DNA from: Stenotrophomonas nematodicola
Lineage (GTDB): Bacteria; Pseudomonadota; Gammaproteobacteria; Xanthomonadales; Xanthomonadaceae
DNA length: 64,000 nt
Direction of reading: 5' to 3'
Assembly: GCF_009467805.1 (NCBI RefSeq)
Contig: NZ_WIAY01000007.1
Location: 124,001-188,000, forward strand
Part shown: piece by piece, positions 1-11,130 of the stretch
Position numbering within the stretch: position 1 is the first letter of the stretch
How the letters are laid out: each line of letters starts with the position of its first letter
Translations under genes and position numbers: made by a program
The notes under the pieces: model-generated
Database searches by the model: none
Told to the model about the DNA's origin: nothing
The model's input: the letters and a program-made list of their open reading frames with translations, nothing else

Positions 1-267
1 GCGCAGATCCAGGAATTCTGCACGCTGACCTATGGGGTCAAATTCCCGATGTTCCAGAAGGTGCAGGTCACCGGCACCGGCGCGACCCCGCTGTATCAGC
101 GTCTGACCCAGGCCACCGGTGTGGCGCCGGGCTGGAACTTCCACAAGTACCTTATCGCGCGCGACGGGCGGGTGGTTGCGCAGTTCCCCAGCAAGGTCAA
201 GCCGGATGATGCGGCGCTGGTGGCGGCGATCGAACGCGAGCTGTCGGCAGGCAAGGCGGCGCGCTGA
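1..267 (+). CDS. Glutathione peroxidase (BtuE/GPx family), 3' end only
   Basis: The reading frame is open from base 1 and ends at TGA 265-267, so 88 C-terminal residues are present and the start lies outside the window. The visible part carries the family's conserved stretches EFCTLTYGVKFP near its start and WNFHKYLIARDGRV, whose Trp belongs to the GPx catalytic tetrad (family knowledge). The peroxidatic Cys lies upstream and cannot be checked. The family reduces hydroperoxides using glutathione or thioredoxin. An internal ATG at 49 is not the start, because homology extends upstream of it. The FKBP gene follows 83 bp downstream on the same strand. Confidence 0.85.
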   Translation, partial: AQIQEFCTLTYGVKFPMFQKVQVTGTGATPLYQRLTQATGVAPGWNFHKYLIARDGRVVAQFPSKVKPDDAALVAAIERELSAGKAAR

Positions 268-350
268 GTGCCTCGACATCTCGTACATGCGTGCGACAAT
301 GGGCGTTTCGCGCCGACGTCGGCGTCCAGTCACTTCCAGGAATGCAGCGA

Positions 351-1331
351 ATGAAGATGGGAATGCGCGGCGCCGCGGCGTCGGTTCTGATTCTGGCGAT
401 GGGTGCCACCGGTACCGTGATGTCGCAACAACCGGCCGCGCCTGCGGCTGCCAAGGAGACTTCCGCTTTGAACTCCCAACGGGAAAAGCTCGGCTACGCC
501 ATCGGTATCGATGTGGCCAACTCGTTCGCTCCGATTTCCAGCGAGATCGACGTGGCCGCGCTGCGTCGTGGCGTCACCAATGCTTTTGAAGGCAAGCCGC
601 CGCTGATCAGCCAGGAAGAGGCCCAGAAGACCGACGCCGCCCTGCGCCAGGCGGTGATGGCCAAGAGCGGCCAGCCGGTGCCGGGCGTGGCCCCGGGCAC
701 GCCCGCGCCGAAGGTGGATCGCGAGAAGGTCGGCCTGATGCTGGGCAGCTATGCCGTTGGTCCCTCGCTGGCGCAGCTGAAGGACGAACTGGACCTGGAC
801 GCGCTGTTTGACGCGATCGGCACCACCTTCGCCAACGGCACCCCGAAGATGACCGCCGAGCAGGCCAAGGCCACGCTGGAAGGCTTCATGGCCGCCAAGC
901 AGGCCGAAGGCCAGGCCAAGGCCGCCGCACAGGCCGGCACCAACCGCACCGAAGGCAATGCCTTCATGGCCAAGAACAAGACCGTGCCGGGCGTGGTCAC
1001 CACCGCGTCGGGCCTGCAGTACCAGGTGCTGCGTCCGGGCAGCGGCGATCGTCCGATGCCGACCAGCAAGGTCCGCGTCAACTACGAAGGCAAGCTGCTG
1101 GACGGCACCGTGTTCGACAGCAGCTACAGCCGTGGCCAGCCGGTCGAGTTCGGCCTGGACCAGGTCATCAAGGGCTGGTCCGAAGGCGTTTCGCTGATGC
1201 CGACCGGCGCCAAGTACCGCTTCTGGATTCCCGGTGAGCTGGCCTACGGCGAGCAGGGTACCCCGGGCGGTCCGATCGGCCCGAACGCGACGCTGACGTT
1301 CGACGTCGAGCTGCTGAACGTTCTTCCGTAA
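351..1331 (+). CDS. FKBP-type peptidyl-prolyl isomerase, exported, with two N-domain repeats
   Basis: A 326-residue FkpA/Mip-like cis-trans prolyl isomerase, probably periplasmic. I chose ATG 351 rather than the longer start at 291. AGGA sits at 338-341, 9 nt upstream, and translation from 351 opens with a signal peptide (MKMGMRG, then a hydrophobic stretch ending near residue 25). The C-terminal FKBP domain (about residues 215-325) has the active-site elements [22 protein letters not shown] and [11 protein letters not shown]. Two copies of the FKBP_N dimerisation-type segment precede it, one from REKLGYAIG (residue 44) and one from REKVGLMLG (residue 124). They share the pattern REKxG, an acidic D-hydrophobic helix, then a Q/E-rich helix. 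The usual Mip/FkpA protein has one such segment. A UDP-glucose dehydrogenase gene follows after 23 bp. Confidence 0.9.
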   Translation: MKMGMRGAAASVLILAMGATGTVMSQQPAAPAAAKETSALNSQREKLGYAIGIDVANSFAPISSEIDVAALRRGVTNAFEGKPPLISQEEAQKTDAALRQAVMAKSGQPVPGVAPGTPAPKVDREKVGLMLGSYAVGPSLAQLKDELDLDALFDAIGTTFANGTPKMTAEQAKATLEGFMAAKQAEGQAKAAAQAGTNRTEGNAFMAKNKTVPGVVTTASGLQYQVLRPGSGDRPMPTSKVRVNYEGKLLDGTVFDSSYSRGQPVEFGLDQVIKGWSEGVSLMPTGAKYRFWIPGELAYGEQGTPGGPIGPNATLTFDVELLNVLP

Positions 1332-1354
1332 TCGACTCTGGAGTCTCCCCGGTC

Positions 1355-2704
1355 ATGCGTGTTGCGATTTTCGGCACCGGCTATGTCGGTCTGGTCACCG
1401 GTACCTGTCTGGCCGACGTCGGCCACCAGGTGGTCTGCGTGGATATCGACCAGGCCAAGGTCGACGGCCTGAACCGGGGCGTCATCCCGATCTACGAACC
1501 CGGCCTCGAGCCGATGGTGAAGGCCAACCACGCCGCGTCGCGGTTGACCTTCACCACCGACGCGGCCACGGCCATCGCGCACGGCCAGGTGATTTTCATC
1601 GCCGTGGGCACGCCACCCGACGAGGACGGCAGCGCCGACCTGCAGTACGTGCTGGCGGTGGCCGAGACCATCGGCCGGCACATGGCCGTGCCGACCGTGG
1701 TGGTCAACAAGTCGACCGTGCCGGTAGGCACGGCTGACAAAGTGCGCGCGACGATAGCCGCCGCACTGGCCGCGCGTGGGCAGGAGATCGCCTTCGACGT
1801 GGTCTCCAACCCCGAGTTCCTCAAGGAGGGCGATGCCGTCGCCGACTGCATGCGGCCGGACCGCATCGTGGTGGGGGCGGCCAACCCCGACGCGGTGGCG
1901 CTGATGCGCCGCCTGTATGCCCCGTTCAACCGCAACCACGACCGCGTGGTGGAAATGGACGTGCGCTCGGCCGAGCTGACCAAGTACGCGGCCAACGCGA
2001 TGCTGGCCACCAAGATTTCGTTCATGAACGAAATCGCCAACATTGCCGAGAAGGTCGGTGCCGACATCGAGCAGGTCCGCCAGGGCATCGGTTCGGACCC
2101 GCGTATCGGCTGGCATTTCATCTATCCCGGTGCCGGCTATGGCGGCTCCTGCTTCCCCAAGGACGTGCAGGCGCTGGCGCGCACCGCGCAGCAGCACGGC
2201 CACGAGCCCAAGCTGCTCAATGCGGTCGAGGCGGTCAACGATGCCCAGAAGGGCCACCTGTACACCCTGATCCAGCGCCACTACGACCGTGGCGAGGACG
2301 AAGGCGTGCGCGGCCGTACGTTCGCGGTGTGGGGCCTGGCGTTCAAGCCCAACACCGACGACATGCGCGAAGCGTCCAGCCGCCGCCTGCTGGCACAGTT
2401 GTGGGAAGGCGGCGCCACCGTGCGCGCCTATGATCCGGAAGCCACCGATGAAGCACGTCGCATTTTTGGCGAGCGCGACGATCTGGTGTTCTGCGAGAAC
2501 GCCTACGACGCGCTGGACGGTGCCGATGCGCTGGTGGTGGTGACCGAGTGGAAGCAGTTCCGCAGCCCGGATTTCACCCGTCTGCGCGACACCCTCAAGG
2601 ACGCGGTCGTCTTCGACGGCCGCAATCTGTACGACCCGCAGGAAATCGAAGCGGCGGGCCTGGCTTATTACGGCATTGGCCGGGGACGTTCGCTGCATGC
2701 ATGA
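1355..2704 (+). CDS. ugd: UDP-glucose 6-dehydrogenase
   Basis: 449 residues, normal length for the family. It oxidises UDP-glucose twice with NAD+ to UDP-glucuronate, a precursor of exopolysaccharide and LPS sugars, in the cytoplasm. The N-terminal Rossmann motif is GTGYVGL (residues 7-13), with the NAD ribose-binding acidic pair in CVDID. The catalytic cysteine is C266 in GGSCFPKD. The C-terminal UDP-binding domain includes [17 protein letters not shown]. The start ATG 1355 is 23 bp after the FKBP stop. The last bases overlap the slyX start by 8 bp, so the two are probably translated from one mRNA. Confidence 0.95.
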   Translation: MRVAIFGTGYVGLVTGTCLADVGHQVVCVDIDQAKVDGLNRGVIPIYEPGLEPMVKANHAASRLTFTTDAATAIAHGQVIFIAVGTPPDEDGSADLQYVLAVAETIGRHMAVPTVVVNKSTVPVGTADKVRATIAAALAARGQEIAFDVVSNPEFLKEGDAVADCMRPDRIVVGAANPDAVALMRRLYAPFNRNHDRVVEMDVRSAELTKYAANAMLATKISFMNEIANIAEKVGADIEQVRQGIGSDPRIGWHFIYPGAGYGGSCFPKDVQALARTAQQHGHEPKLLNAVEAVNDAQKGHLYTLIQRHYDRGEDEGVRGRTFAVWGLAFKPNTDDMREASSRRLLAQLWEGGATVRAYDPEATDEARRIFGERDDLVFCENAYDALDGADALVVVTEWKQFRSPDFTRLRDTLKDAVVFDGRNLYDPQEIEAAGLAYYGIGRGRSLHA

Positions 2705-2936
2705 TTCCACACCCTCCGAGCGCGAACAGGCGCTCGAAGCCCGCCTTGTTGAACTGGAAATGCGTGTGTCCTTCCAGGAGCACGCACTGGCCGAGCTCAG
2801 CGAAGCCCTCGCCGATGCGCGCATGGAAGGCAGTCGCAACGCCGACCTGACGCGGATCCTGCTGGAAGACCTCGGCAAGGTGCGCAATGCGTTGTATTCC
2901 GATTCGGCCGAAGAGCCGCCGCCCCCGCACTACTGA
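2697..2936 (+). CDS. slyX: SlyX family protein
   Basis: A 79-residue SlyX protein, a small coiled-coil protein of unknown molecular role. The sequence [20 protein letters not shown], followed by a short loop and an acidic Pro-rich tail ending PPPPHY, is typical of the family. I chose ATG 2697 (MHDSTPSER), which gives family length; the frame also opens at 2676. The start overlaps the end of ugd by 8 bp, which suggests translational coupling. The DUF2058 gene begins 9 bp after the stop. Confidence 0.85.
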   Translation: MHDSTPSEREQALEARLVELEMRVSFQEHALAELSEALADARMEGSRNADLTRILLEDLGKVRNALYSDSAEEPPPPHY

Positions 2937-2945
2937 TCTGACGTC

Positions 2946-3638
2946 ATGAGCGATACCCTCCGCGACCAGCTGCTGGGCCTGGGCTTCAAAGCCGCGCCCA
3001 AACCCGAACGTACCGCCGAGCGCAAGCCGGACCGGAAGCCGGAGGCGCGCCGCGATGGCCGTCCGGGCAACCGTCCGCAGGGCGCGCGTCCTGCCGGCAA
3101 GCCCGGCGAAGGCCAGCGCCCCGCGCGCGACGGCGACCGCCGTCCGCAGGGCAAGGGCCGTGCGCCCGGTGGCCGTCCGCCGCAGGGCGGTCACGGCGCG
3201 CCGCGCACCCGCGAGGACATCGACCTCGCCAAGGCGTATGCGATCCGTGCGCAGAAAGAAAAGGACGACCGCATCGAGGCCGAGCGCCTCAAGCAGGAAG
3301 AGGCGCGCCTGCGCCGCGAGGCCAAGGCCAAGCTCGACGTGCTGCTGGAAGGCAAGGCGCTCAACGCCGAGGCGGCGGACATCGCCCGCCACTTCCCGTA
3401 CGGCGGCAAGATCAAGCGCATCTATGTCACCGCCGACCAGCTCAAGGCGCTCAACGCCGGTGAGCTTGGCGTGCTGCAGCAGAACGGGCGTTACCTGCTG
3501 GTCACCTCGGCGGTGCTTGACGAGGCCGAAGCGGTGTTCGCCCCGTCGGTGGCGCTGCGGGTGGATCCCAACGCCACCGTGGAAGAAGATCCGTACGCCG
3601 ACCCGGCCTATCAGGTGCCTGACGACCTGGTCTGGTGA
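2946..3638 (+). CDS. DUF2058 family protein (YaiL-like)
   Basis: 230 residues. The N-terminus (MSDTLRDQLLGLGF) and C-terminal half (FPYGGKIKRIYVT, LNAGELGVLQQNGRYLLV, VPDDLVW) are those of DUF2058/YaiL, a family without a defined function, reported with ribosome-associated and nucleic-acid-related proteins. Between about residues 18 and 85 lies a very basic, Arg/Pro/Gly/Lys-rich low-complexity segment, then a charged helix rich in E, K and R. The basic tract suggests nucleic acid binding (inference). It is the last gene of the plus-strand run ugd-slyX-DUF2058. A strong hairpin at 3647-3673 follows the stop. Confidence 0.8.
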   Translation: MSDTLRDQLLGLGFKAAPKPERTAERKPDRKPEARRDGRPGNRPQGARPAGKPGEGQRPARDGDRRPQGKGRAPGGRPPQGGHGAPRTREDIDLAKAYAIRAQKEKDDRIEAERLKQEEARLRREAKAKLDVLLEGKALNAEAADIARHFPYGGKIKRIYVTADQLKALNAGELGVLQQNGRYLLVTSAVLDEAEAVFAPSVALRVDPNATVEEDPYADPAYQVPDDLVW

Positions 3639-3646
3639 AGGCGCGG

Positions 3647-3673
3647 GGCAGCACGACCGTGGGTCGTGCTGCC
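3647..3673. terminator. 12-bp perfect hairpin between convergent genes
   Basis: GGCAGCACGACC (3647-3658) pairs perfectly with GGTCGTGCTGCC (3662-3673) around a GTG loop. It lies between the stop of the DUF2058 gene (plus strand, 3638) and the stop of the MFS gene (minus strand, 3678). It has no clear T-run, so it may be a REP-like palindrome acting as a bidirectional transcription or mRNA stop. The ACGACC/GGTCG core recurs in the element at 23555-23590. Confidence 0.6.
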
Positions 3674-3677
3674 GCCC

Positions 3678-4880
3678 TCATGAGGCGTGGCGCCGGCGCG
3701 CGGCGCGCAGCAGCGGCAGGCTGATCGCGAAGAAGCACAGCAGTGCGCCCGCCAGGGCGAAGCCGCTGCCCGCCAGGAACGCGGTACGCCCCTGGTCGAT
3801 GGTCCACAGCTGACCGGCGATCAGTGCGCCCAGCACGCCGCCCACACCCGACGAAAAGCCATACAGCAGGCCCTGGCCGTGGCCGTTGAGCCGGCCGGGG
3901 AAGTACGTTGCCAGCATCTGCATCGCCGCGGCGAAGAACGCAGCGAATCCAAGCGCGTGCGCGCTCTGCGCCACCAGCATCACCGGCAGATTTTCCGGGT
4001 ACAGTGCGGTCGCCGCCCAGCGCAGCGTGGAGCTCACCAACGCGATCAGCAGCATCCAGCTCGCGTCGAAGCGGCGGAAAAAGCGGCCGATGGTGAAGAA
4101 TACGCCCACCTCGAACACCACCCCGACCGTCCACAGCAGCCCCAGCGTCGAGGTCGCGTAGCCGTGGTGGTCCATGTAGACCGAGAAGAACGTGTAGTAC
4201 GGGCCGAACGACAGCTGTTCCATGAAGGCGGCCACAAAGAACGCCAGTACCTGTGGCTTGCGCACGATCTGCCAGAAGCCGCTGGCATCACCGTGGGCCC
4301 GATGGAGATCGCGCGCGTAGTCGTTGGCGAACGCCGACACCACCAGCAGCGCGAACAGCGGCAGCATCATCCACGGCAGCAGGTGCGCATGGCCGGGGCC
4401 ACCGTTGCCGTCGATCAGCCAGCCAAATCCCATCACCACGGCGATGAATCCGAGCGAACCCCAGACCCGGATCAGCCCGTAGCGGTGGCTGTCATTGCCG
4501 AGGTGGGTGAGCGTGATCGACTCGAACTGTGGCATCACGGCGTTGTAGAAGAAGCAGAACACCACCATCGCCGGATACATCCACGGCTCAGGCAAGGGCA
4601 GCAGGAACGCGCAGAAGGTGATCAGGGTCAGCACGGTTCCCACCCGCAGCCAGCGGATCGGGCGGGATGACGCCGCGGCGATCGAGGTCCAGGTCGTGGG
4701 CGCCACGATGCGCGTGGCATACCAGATGCCCATCATCACGCTGATCGCCGTCACGCTCATCCCGCGCGCGGTCAGGAACAGCGACCAGTACGGGGTGAAC
4801 GCACCCAGGGCGGCGTAGTAGAAGAGATAGAAGCTGGACAGTCGGGTGACCGGGACGGGGTGGCGGGGGGAGAGCGTCAT
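3678..4880 (-). CDS. MFS transporter, HcaT/PPP-like (MFS_1_like)
   Basis: A 400-residue integral inner-membrane protein with about 12 predicted hydrophobic segments and a basic C-terminus (AARRRHAS). The N-terminus YLFYYAALGAFTPYWSLFL is characteristic of the phenylpropionate permease-like branch of the major facilitator superfamily (HcaT, MFS_1_like). The substrate cannot be read from the sequence; related proteins move aromatic acids or nucleosides. It stands alone on the minus strand, downstream of and co-directional with the metH operon. The stop of metH is 58 bp upstream of its ATG, so read-through from metH is possible. Confidence 0.8.
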   Translation of the reverse strand: MTLSPRHPVPVTRLSSFYLFYYAALGAFTPYWSLFLTARGMSVTAISVMMGIWYATRIVAPTTWTSIAAASSRPIRWLRVGTVLTLITFCAFLLPLPEPWMYPAMVVFCFFYNAVMPQFESITLTHLGNDSHRYGLIRVWGSLGFIAVVMGFGWLIDGNGGPGHAHLLPWMMLPLFALLVVSAFANDYARDLHRAHGDASGFWQIVRKPQVLAFFVAAFMEQLSFGPYYTFFSVYMDHHGYATSTLGLLWTVGVVFEVGVFFTIGRFFRRFDASWMLLIALVSSTLRWAATALYPENLPVMLVAQSAHALGFAAFFAAAMQMLATYFPGRLNGHGQGLLYGFSSGVGGVLGALIAGQLWTIDQGRTAFLAGSGFALAGALLCFFAISLPLLRAARRRHAS

Positions 4881-4938
4881 GCTGATGAACCGGGGTAGAG
4901 CCGTCTGTTGGACAACTGCATCGTCGACGTGGCGGTGC

Positions 4939-7619
<2,681 letters not shown>

Positions 7620-7623
<4 letters not shown>

Positions 7624-8696
7624 GGGCGTGCACGCGGCGGCAGGTCGGCCACGGCCTCGGCGATCGCCCGGATGTGCGCCGGCGAGGTGCCGCAGCATCC
7701 GCCGACGAGGTTGAGCAGCCCGGCACTGGCGAACTCGCGCAGGGTGGTGGCCATTTCCTCGGGAGTTTCGTCGTACTCGCCGAAGGCATTGGGCAGCCCG
7801 GCGTTGGGATGCGCGCTGATCAGGCAGTCGGCCACGGTGGCAAGGGTCTCCACGTGCGGGCGCATGTCGCTGGCGCCGAGCGCGCAGTTCAGCCCGACCG
7901 ACAACGGGCGGCTGTGCGCCACCGAGGCGTAGAAGGCTTCGGCGGTCTGCCCGGACAGGGTGCGCCCGGAGGCATCGGTGATGGTGCCCGAAATCATGAT
8001 CGGCAGCCGCCCGCCGCGGGCATCGAACACTTCTTCGATCGCGTACAGCGCCGCCTTGGCGTTGAGGGTGTCGAAGATCGTCTCCACCATGAGGGTATCG
8101 GCGCCGCCGTCGATGAGGCCCTCGATGGCGTCGCGGTAGGTCTCGCGCAGGGCATCGAAGCTGGTGTTGCGGAACCCGGGATCGTTGACGTCCGGGCTGA
8201 TCGAGGCGGTGCGGCTGGTCGGGCCGAGCACGCCGATCACGAAGCGCGGCTTGCCCGGCGTGGTGGCGGCCACCGCGTCGCAGCATGCGCGGGCGACCTG
8301 CGCGCCGGCCTTGTTGAGTTCGTAGACCAGATGCTCCAGGTGGTAGTCGGCCTGGCTGATCGCGGTTGCGTTGAACGTATTTGTTTCGACCAGGTCGGCG
8401 CCGGCTTCCAGGTAGGCGGTGTGGATACCGGCGATGACCTCGGGCCGGGTCAGCAGCAGGAGGTCGTTGTTGCCTTTCAGGTCGTGGCCCTGCGGCGTCG
8501 CCTCGCCATGCGCGCAGCCGGCCCCGTGCAGGTGGTCGTAGCCTGCGGCGAAGCGTTCGCCGCGGTAGTCGTCTTCGTCCAGCCCGTGGCGCTGGATCAT
8601 CGTGCCCATTGCGCCATCGATGATCAGGATGCGCTGCGCCAGCGCCTGTTCAAGCGCGTGCACACGGTCGGGATACAGCCAGGGCAGGGAAGACAT
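7620..8696 (-). CDS. Methionine synthase homocysteine-binding (S-methyltransferase) subunit
   Basis: 358 residues corresponding to the first domain of MetH, a zinc-dependent homocysteine methyltransferase TIM barrel. The opening [12 protein letters not shown] is the family signature. The zinc thiolates are visible as GLNC near residue 270 and GGCC (Cys334, Cys335). With the downstream polypeptide it reconstitutes full MetH; the division falls at the natural linker between domains 1 and 2. Translation of the next gene begins inside its stop codon (ATGA). The start ATG at 8696 is 9 bp after the stop of the ArsR/methyltransferase gene, so the three form one operon. A two-gene metH is, to my knowledge, usual in Xanthomonadaceae and is not a mutation. 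Confidence 0.93.
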
Positions 8697-8705
8697 CGAG
8701 GGGGC

Positions 8706-9635
8706 TCAGGGTTTGCTGGCGATCAGCGAGATGACTTCGAAATGCGGCGGGCGCTTCTCGCGGGTCACCGTTTCCAGGCTGGAGACGACCAGTCCGGCCT
8801 TCTCCACGAATCTGCGCAGTTCCTTGTCGCTGAAACCCAGGTTGACGTGGCCGTAGGCATCCACTGCGGCCCGGTGCTCATGCCGCGCCAGACTGCACAG
8901 CAGCAGGCGGCCGCCGGAGCGCAGGACGCGCGCGCCCTCGGCCACGGCCTGGGCCGGTTTGGCGGCATAGGTCAGCGCGTGCATCAGCACCACCAGATCA
9001 AACGTGCGGTCCTTGAAGGGCAGGGCGTGCATGTCGCCCTCGCGCACCTCCACGTTGGCCAGCCGGCGCAGGCGTTCGCTGGCCGCGGCCACCACGCGCG
9101 CACTGGTGTCGATGCAGACATAGCGCTTGGCGTGCGGGGCCACCAGTTCGGCCAGCACGCCGTCGCCGGAGGCGATGTCGAGCACATCGCCGGTTTCCAG
9201 CAGCGGCAGCGCGGTGCGCGCCAGCGCCTCCCAGGTACGCCCGGGGGAATAGTGGCGCTCCATGTCACCGGCCACGCTGTCGGCCCAGTTCTGGTCGGCG
9301 GCGCGGCTGGCCAGAACGCTGGCCACGCGTTCAGCATCCTGACGCAGCAGCGGATCGTCGCTGCCGGTGCTCAGGGCATGCCACAATGCGCGCTGCGCCG
9401 GGTCCAAGGCGGCGTCGTCGAAGCGGTAATATGCCGACACGCCGGAACGCCGGTCGCGCACCAGCCCGGCTTCTTTGAGCCGCGCCAGGTGGGTGGACAC
9501 GCGTGGCTGCGCCAGCGTGGTGATGGCCGACAGCTCGGCCACGGTCAGTTCTTCCTGTTCCAGCAGCGCCAGCAGGCGCACGCGGGTGGCGTCGGCGAAC
9601 ACCTTCAGCCGGACAGACCAATCCTCGAGATCCAT
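8706..9635 (-). CDS. ArsR-family HTH fused to SAM-dependent methyltransferase-fold domain (SahR-like regulator)
   Basis: 309 residues. Residues 1-90 form an ArsR-type winged helix (MDLEDWSVRLKVFADATRVR; recognition helix around LAQPRVSTHLARLKEAGLV). It lacks the CxC metal site of arsenic sensors. Residues 130-260 form a class I methyltransferase fold with the SAM motif VLDIASGDGVLAE and an acidic post-strand residue in YVCIDTS. ArsR proteins with such a domain, placed next to methionine-cycle genes, are known as SahR regulators responding to S-adenosylhomocysteine. That role here is inferred from being the first gene of the metH operon. A 28-bp symmetric dyad lies 3 bp upstream of the ATG (9638-9665) and is the likely autoregulatory operator. 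Confidence 0.8.
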   Translation of the reverse strand: MDLEDWSVRLKVFADATRVRLLALLEQEELTVAELSAITTLAQPRVSTHLARLKEAGLVRDRRSGVSAYYRFDDAALDPAQRALWHALSTGSDDPLLRQDAERVASVLASRAADQNWADSVAGDMERHYSPGRTWEALARTALPLLETGDVLDIASGDGVLAELVAPHAKRYVCIDTSARVVAAASERLRRLANVEVREGDMHALPFKDRTFDLVVLMHALTYAAKPAQAVAEGARVLRSGGRLLLCSLARHEHRAAVDAYGHVNLGFSDKELRRFVEKAGLVVSSLETVTREKRPPHFEVISLIASKP

Positions 9636-9637
9636 GA

Positions 9638-9665
9638 ATATCTACCTATCGCGATATAGAGATAT
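9638..9665. promoter_or_regulatory. 28-bp interrupted dyad, probable operator of the ArsR/metH operon
   Basis: Outer arms ATATCT (9638-9643) and AGATAT (9660-9665) flank, with exact symmetry, the inner perfect palindrome TATCGCGATA (9647-9656). Only three base pairs between them do not match. It is the only AT-rich, fully symmetric site in the ArsR/acyl-CoA dehydrogenase intergenic region and ends 3 bp from the regulator start. A weak promoter reading toward the operon (TTGACC at 9693-9688 and GAAAAT at 9669-9664, minus strand) would place transcription start inside the dyad, consistent with repression (inference). Confidence 0.65.
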
Positions 9666-9719
9666 TTTCGTCCCTTGCCCTGTGCGGGGTCAAGTCAGCC
9701 CGGAATCACTGTCGCTCGG

Positions 9720-9725
9720 TACAAT
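9720..9725 (+). promoter_or_regulatory. Candidate -10 box for the acyl-CoA dehydrogenase gene
   Basis: TACAAT, five of six matches to the sigma70 -10 consensus, lies 59 bp upstream of the GTG start at 9785. No good -35 hexamer is visible at the proper spacing, so this is a weak call. Confidence 0.35.
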
Positions 9726-9784
9726 CGCCCGACCTTGGGCTGCGCATTCCGCAGCCCATTTCGCCATGTTCCCGGGAGGGTGTT

Positions 9785-10933
9785 GTGGATTTCAGCTTTA
9801 CTGAAGAGCAGTTGATGCTGCAGGACGTCGCGCGTCGCATCGCGCAGGAAAAAATCGCTCCCAGCGCGGAGCATCACGACCGGACCGGCGAGTTCCCGCT
9901 GGAGAACATCCGCCTGCTCGGCGAGAACGGCCTGATGGGCATCGAAGTGCCCGCCGAATACGGCGGCGCCGGCATGGACCCGATCGCGTACGTGCTGGCG
10001 ATGGTGGAGGTCGCCGCCGGTGACGCCGCGCATTCGACCATCATGTCGGTCAACAACTCGCTGTTCTGCAACGGCATCCTCACCCACGGCAGCGAAGCGC
10101 AGAAGCAGACCTATGTGCGCGCCATCGCCGAGGGCGAGGCCATCGGCGCGTTCGCGCTGACCGAGCCGCAGTCCGGGTCGGATGCCACCGCGATGCGGTG
10201 CCGCGCGGTCAAACAGGCCGACGGCACCTTCGTCATCAACGGCAAGAAGAGCTGGATCACCTCCGGCCCGGTGGCCAAGTACATCGTGCTGTTCGCCATG
10301 ACCGACCCGGACCAGGGCGCGCGTGGCATCACTGCGTTCATGATCGACACCGACAAGCCGGGCTTCCACCGCGGCAAGACCGAGCCGAAGCTCGGCATCC
10401 GTGCGTCGGCTACCTGCGAGATCGAGTTCCAGGATTATGTGGCCGCTGCCGATGACGTGGTGGGCAAGGAAGGCGAAGGCTTCAAGATCGCGATGGGCGT
10501 GCTCGACGCCGGCCGCATCGGCATCGCCTCGCAGGCCATCGGCATTGCCCGCGCCGCCTACGAGGCAACGCTGGAGTACGTAAGGGACCGCAAGGCGTTC
10601 GGCGCGGCCATCGGCACGTTCCAGATGACCCAGGCCAAGATCGCCGACATGAAGTGCAAGCTGGACGCAGCGCTGCTGCTGACCCTGCGCGCGGCATGGG
10701 TGAAGGGCCAGGGCAAGCGCTTCAGCAATGAAGCAGCCATCGCCAAGCTGACCGCTTCGGAAGCGGCGATGTGGATCACCCACCAGGCGGTGCAGATCCA
10801 CGGCGGCATGGGCTACTCCAAGGAAATGCCCCTGGAGCGTTACTTCCGTGATGCCAAGATCACCGAGATCTACGAAGGTACCTCGGAGATCCAGCGCCTG
10901 GTCATCGCCCGCAACGAGACCGGCCTGCGCTGA
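9785..10933 (+). CDS. Acyl-CoA dehydrogenase (short/medium-chain type)
   Basis: 382 residues starting at GTG 9785 (GTG GAT TTC, MDFSFTEEQ). It is a FAD flavoprotein that oxidises acyl-CoA to trans-2-enoyl-CoA and passes electrons to ETF. Visible signatures are FALTEPQSGSD (FAD/acyl-binding), QIHGGMGYSKEMPLERYFRD, and the catalytic base E364 in IYEGTSEIQ, in the position found in short-chain and butyryl-CoA dehydrogenases. The gene is monocistronic: a terminator follows at 10960-10980, and the upstream neighbour is divergent. The exact chain-length preference cannot be read from the sequence. Confidence 0.92.
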   Translation: MDFSFTEEQLMLQDVARRIAQEKIAPSAEHHDRTGEFPLENIRLLGENGLMGIEVPAEYGGAGMDPIAYVLAMVEVAAGDAAHSTIMSVNNSLFCNGILTHGSEAQKQTYVRAIAEGEAIGAFALTEPQSGSDATAMRCRAVKQADGTFVINGKKSWITSGPVAKYIVLFAMTDPDQGARGITAFMIDTDKPGFHRGKTEPKLGIRASATCEIEFQDYVAAADDVVGKEGEGFKIAMGVLDAGRIGIASQAIGIARAAYEATLEYVRDRKAFGAAIGTFQMTQAKIADMKCKLDAALLLTLRAAWVKGQGKRFSNEAAIAKLTASEAAMWITHQAVQIHGGMGYSKEMPLERYFRDAKITEIYEGTSEIQRLVIARNETGLR

Positions 10934-10959
10934 GCTGCGGTTCACTCGAGGCACACACC

Positions 10960-10984
10960 CGGGGCCCTTCGTGGGCCCCGGTTG
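10960..10984 (+). terminator. Rho-independent terminator of the acyl-CoA dehydrogenase gene
   Basis: CGGGGCCC (10960-10967) and GGGCCCCG (10973-10980) form an 8-bp stem around TTCGT, followed by a T-rich tract (GTTGTTTT) from 10981. Confidence 0.8.
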
Positions 10985-11015
10985 TTTTCGGCACCGTCAG
11001 GGAATCACGGAGCCC

Positions 11016-11040
11016 GTAGGGCCGGGCAGAGCCCGGCTCT
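11016..11040. repeat. SMAG-like GTAG palindromic repeat
   Basis: GTAG (11016-11019) is followed by GCCGGGC (11021-11027), AGA, GCCCGGC (11031-11037). The 25-bp size, leading GTAG tetranucleotide and short GC stem match the SMAG repeats known from Stenotrophomonas (established knowledge). A degenerate copy with the same hairpin core lies at 30070-30090. Confidence 0.65.
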
Positions 11041-11078
11041 AAGAGGCTGGCCGCAACTGAACGGACCAGCGCCCATGA

Positions 11079-11106
11079 AAAAGCCCCGGATCGCTCCGGG
11101 GCTTTT
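11079..11106 (-). terminator. Terminator of the RND efflux operon
   Basis: AAAAGCCCCGGA (11079-11090) and TCCGGGGCTTTT (11095-11106) are perfectly complementary around TCGC. The hairpin lies 24 bp past the stop of the minus-strand RND gene and has T-runs in both directions, so it can stop transcription from either side. Confidence 0.85.
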
Positions 11107-11130
11107 CAGTTCAACGTTCCATCAACCGGA

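Noticed and set aside
4890..4938. GTAG near 4895 as another SMAG element
   Set aside because: No inverted repeat follows the tetranucleotide.
9636..9784. Cobalamin or SAM riboswitch before the metH operon
   Set aside because: The leader before the first gene is too short, and I see no B12-box or SAM-riboswitch-like conserved elements; the dyad explains the region better.
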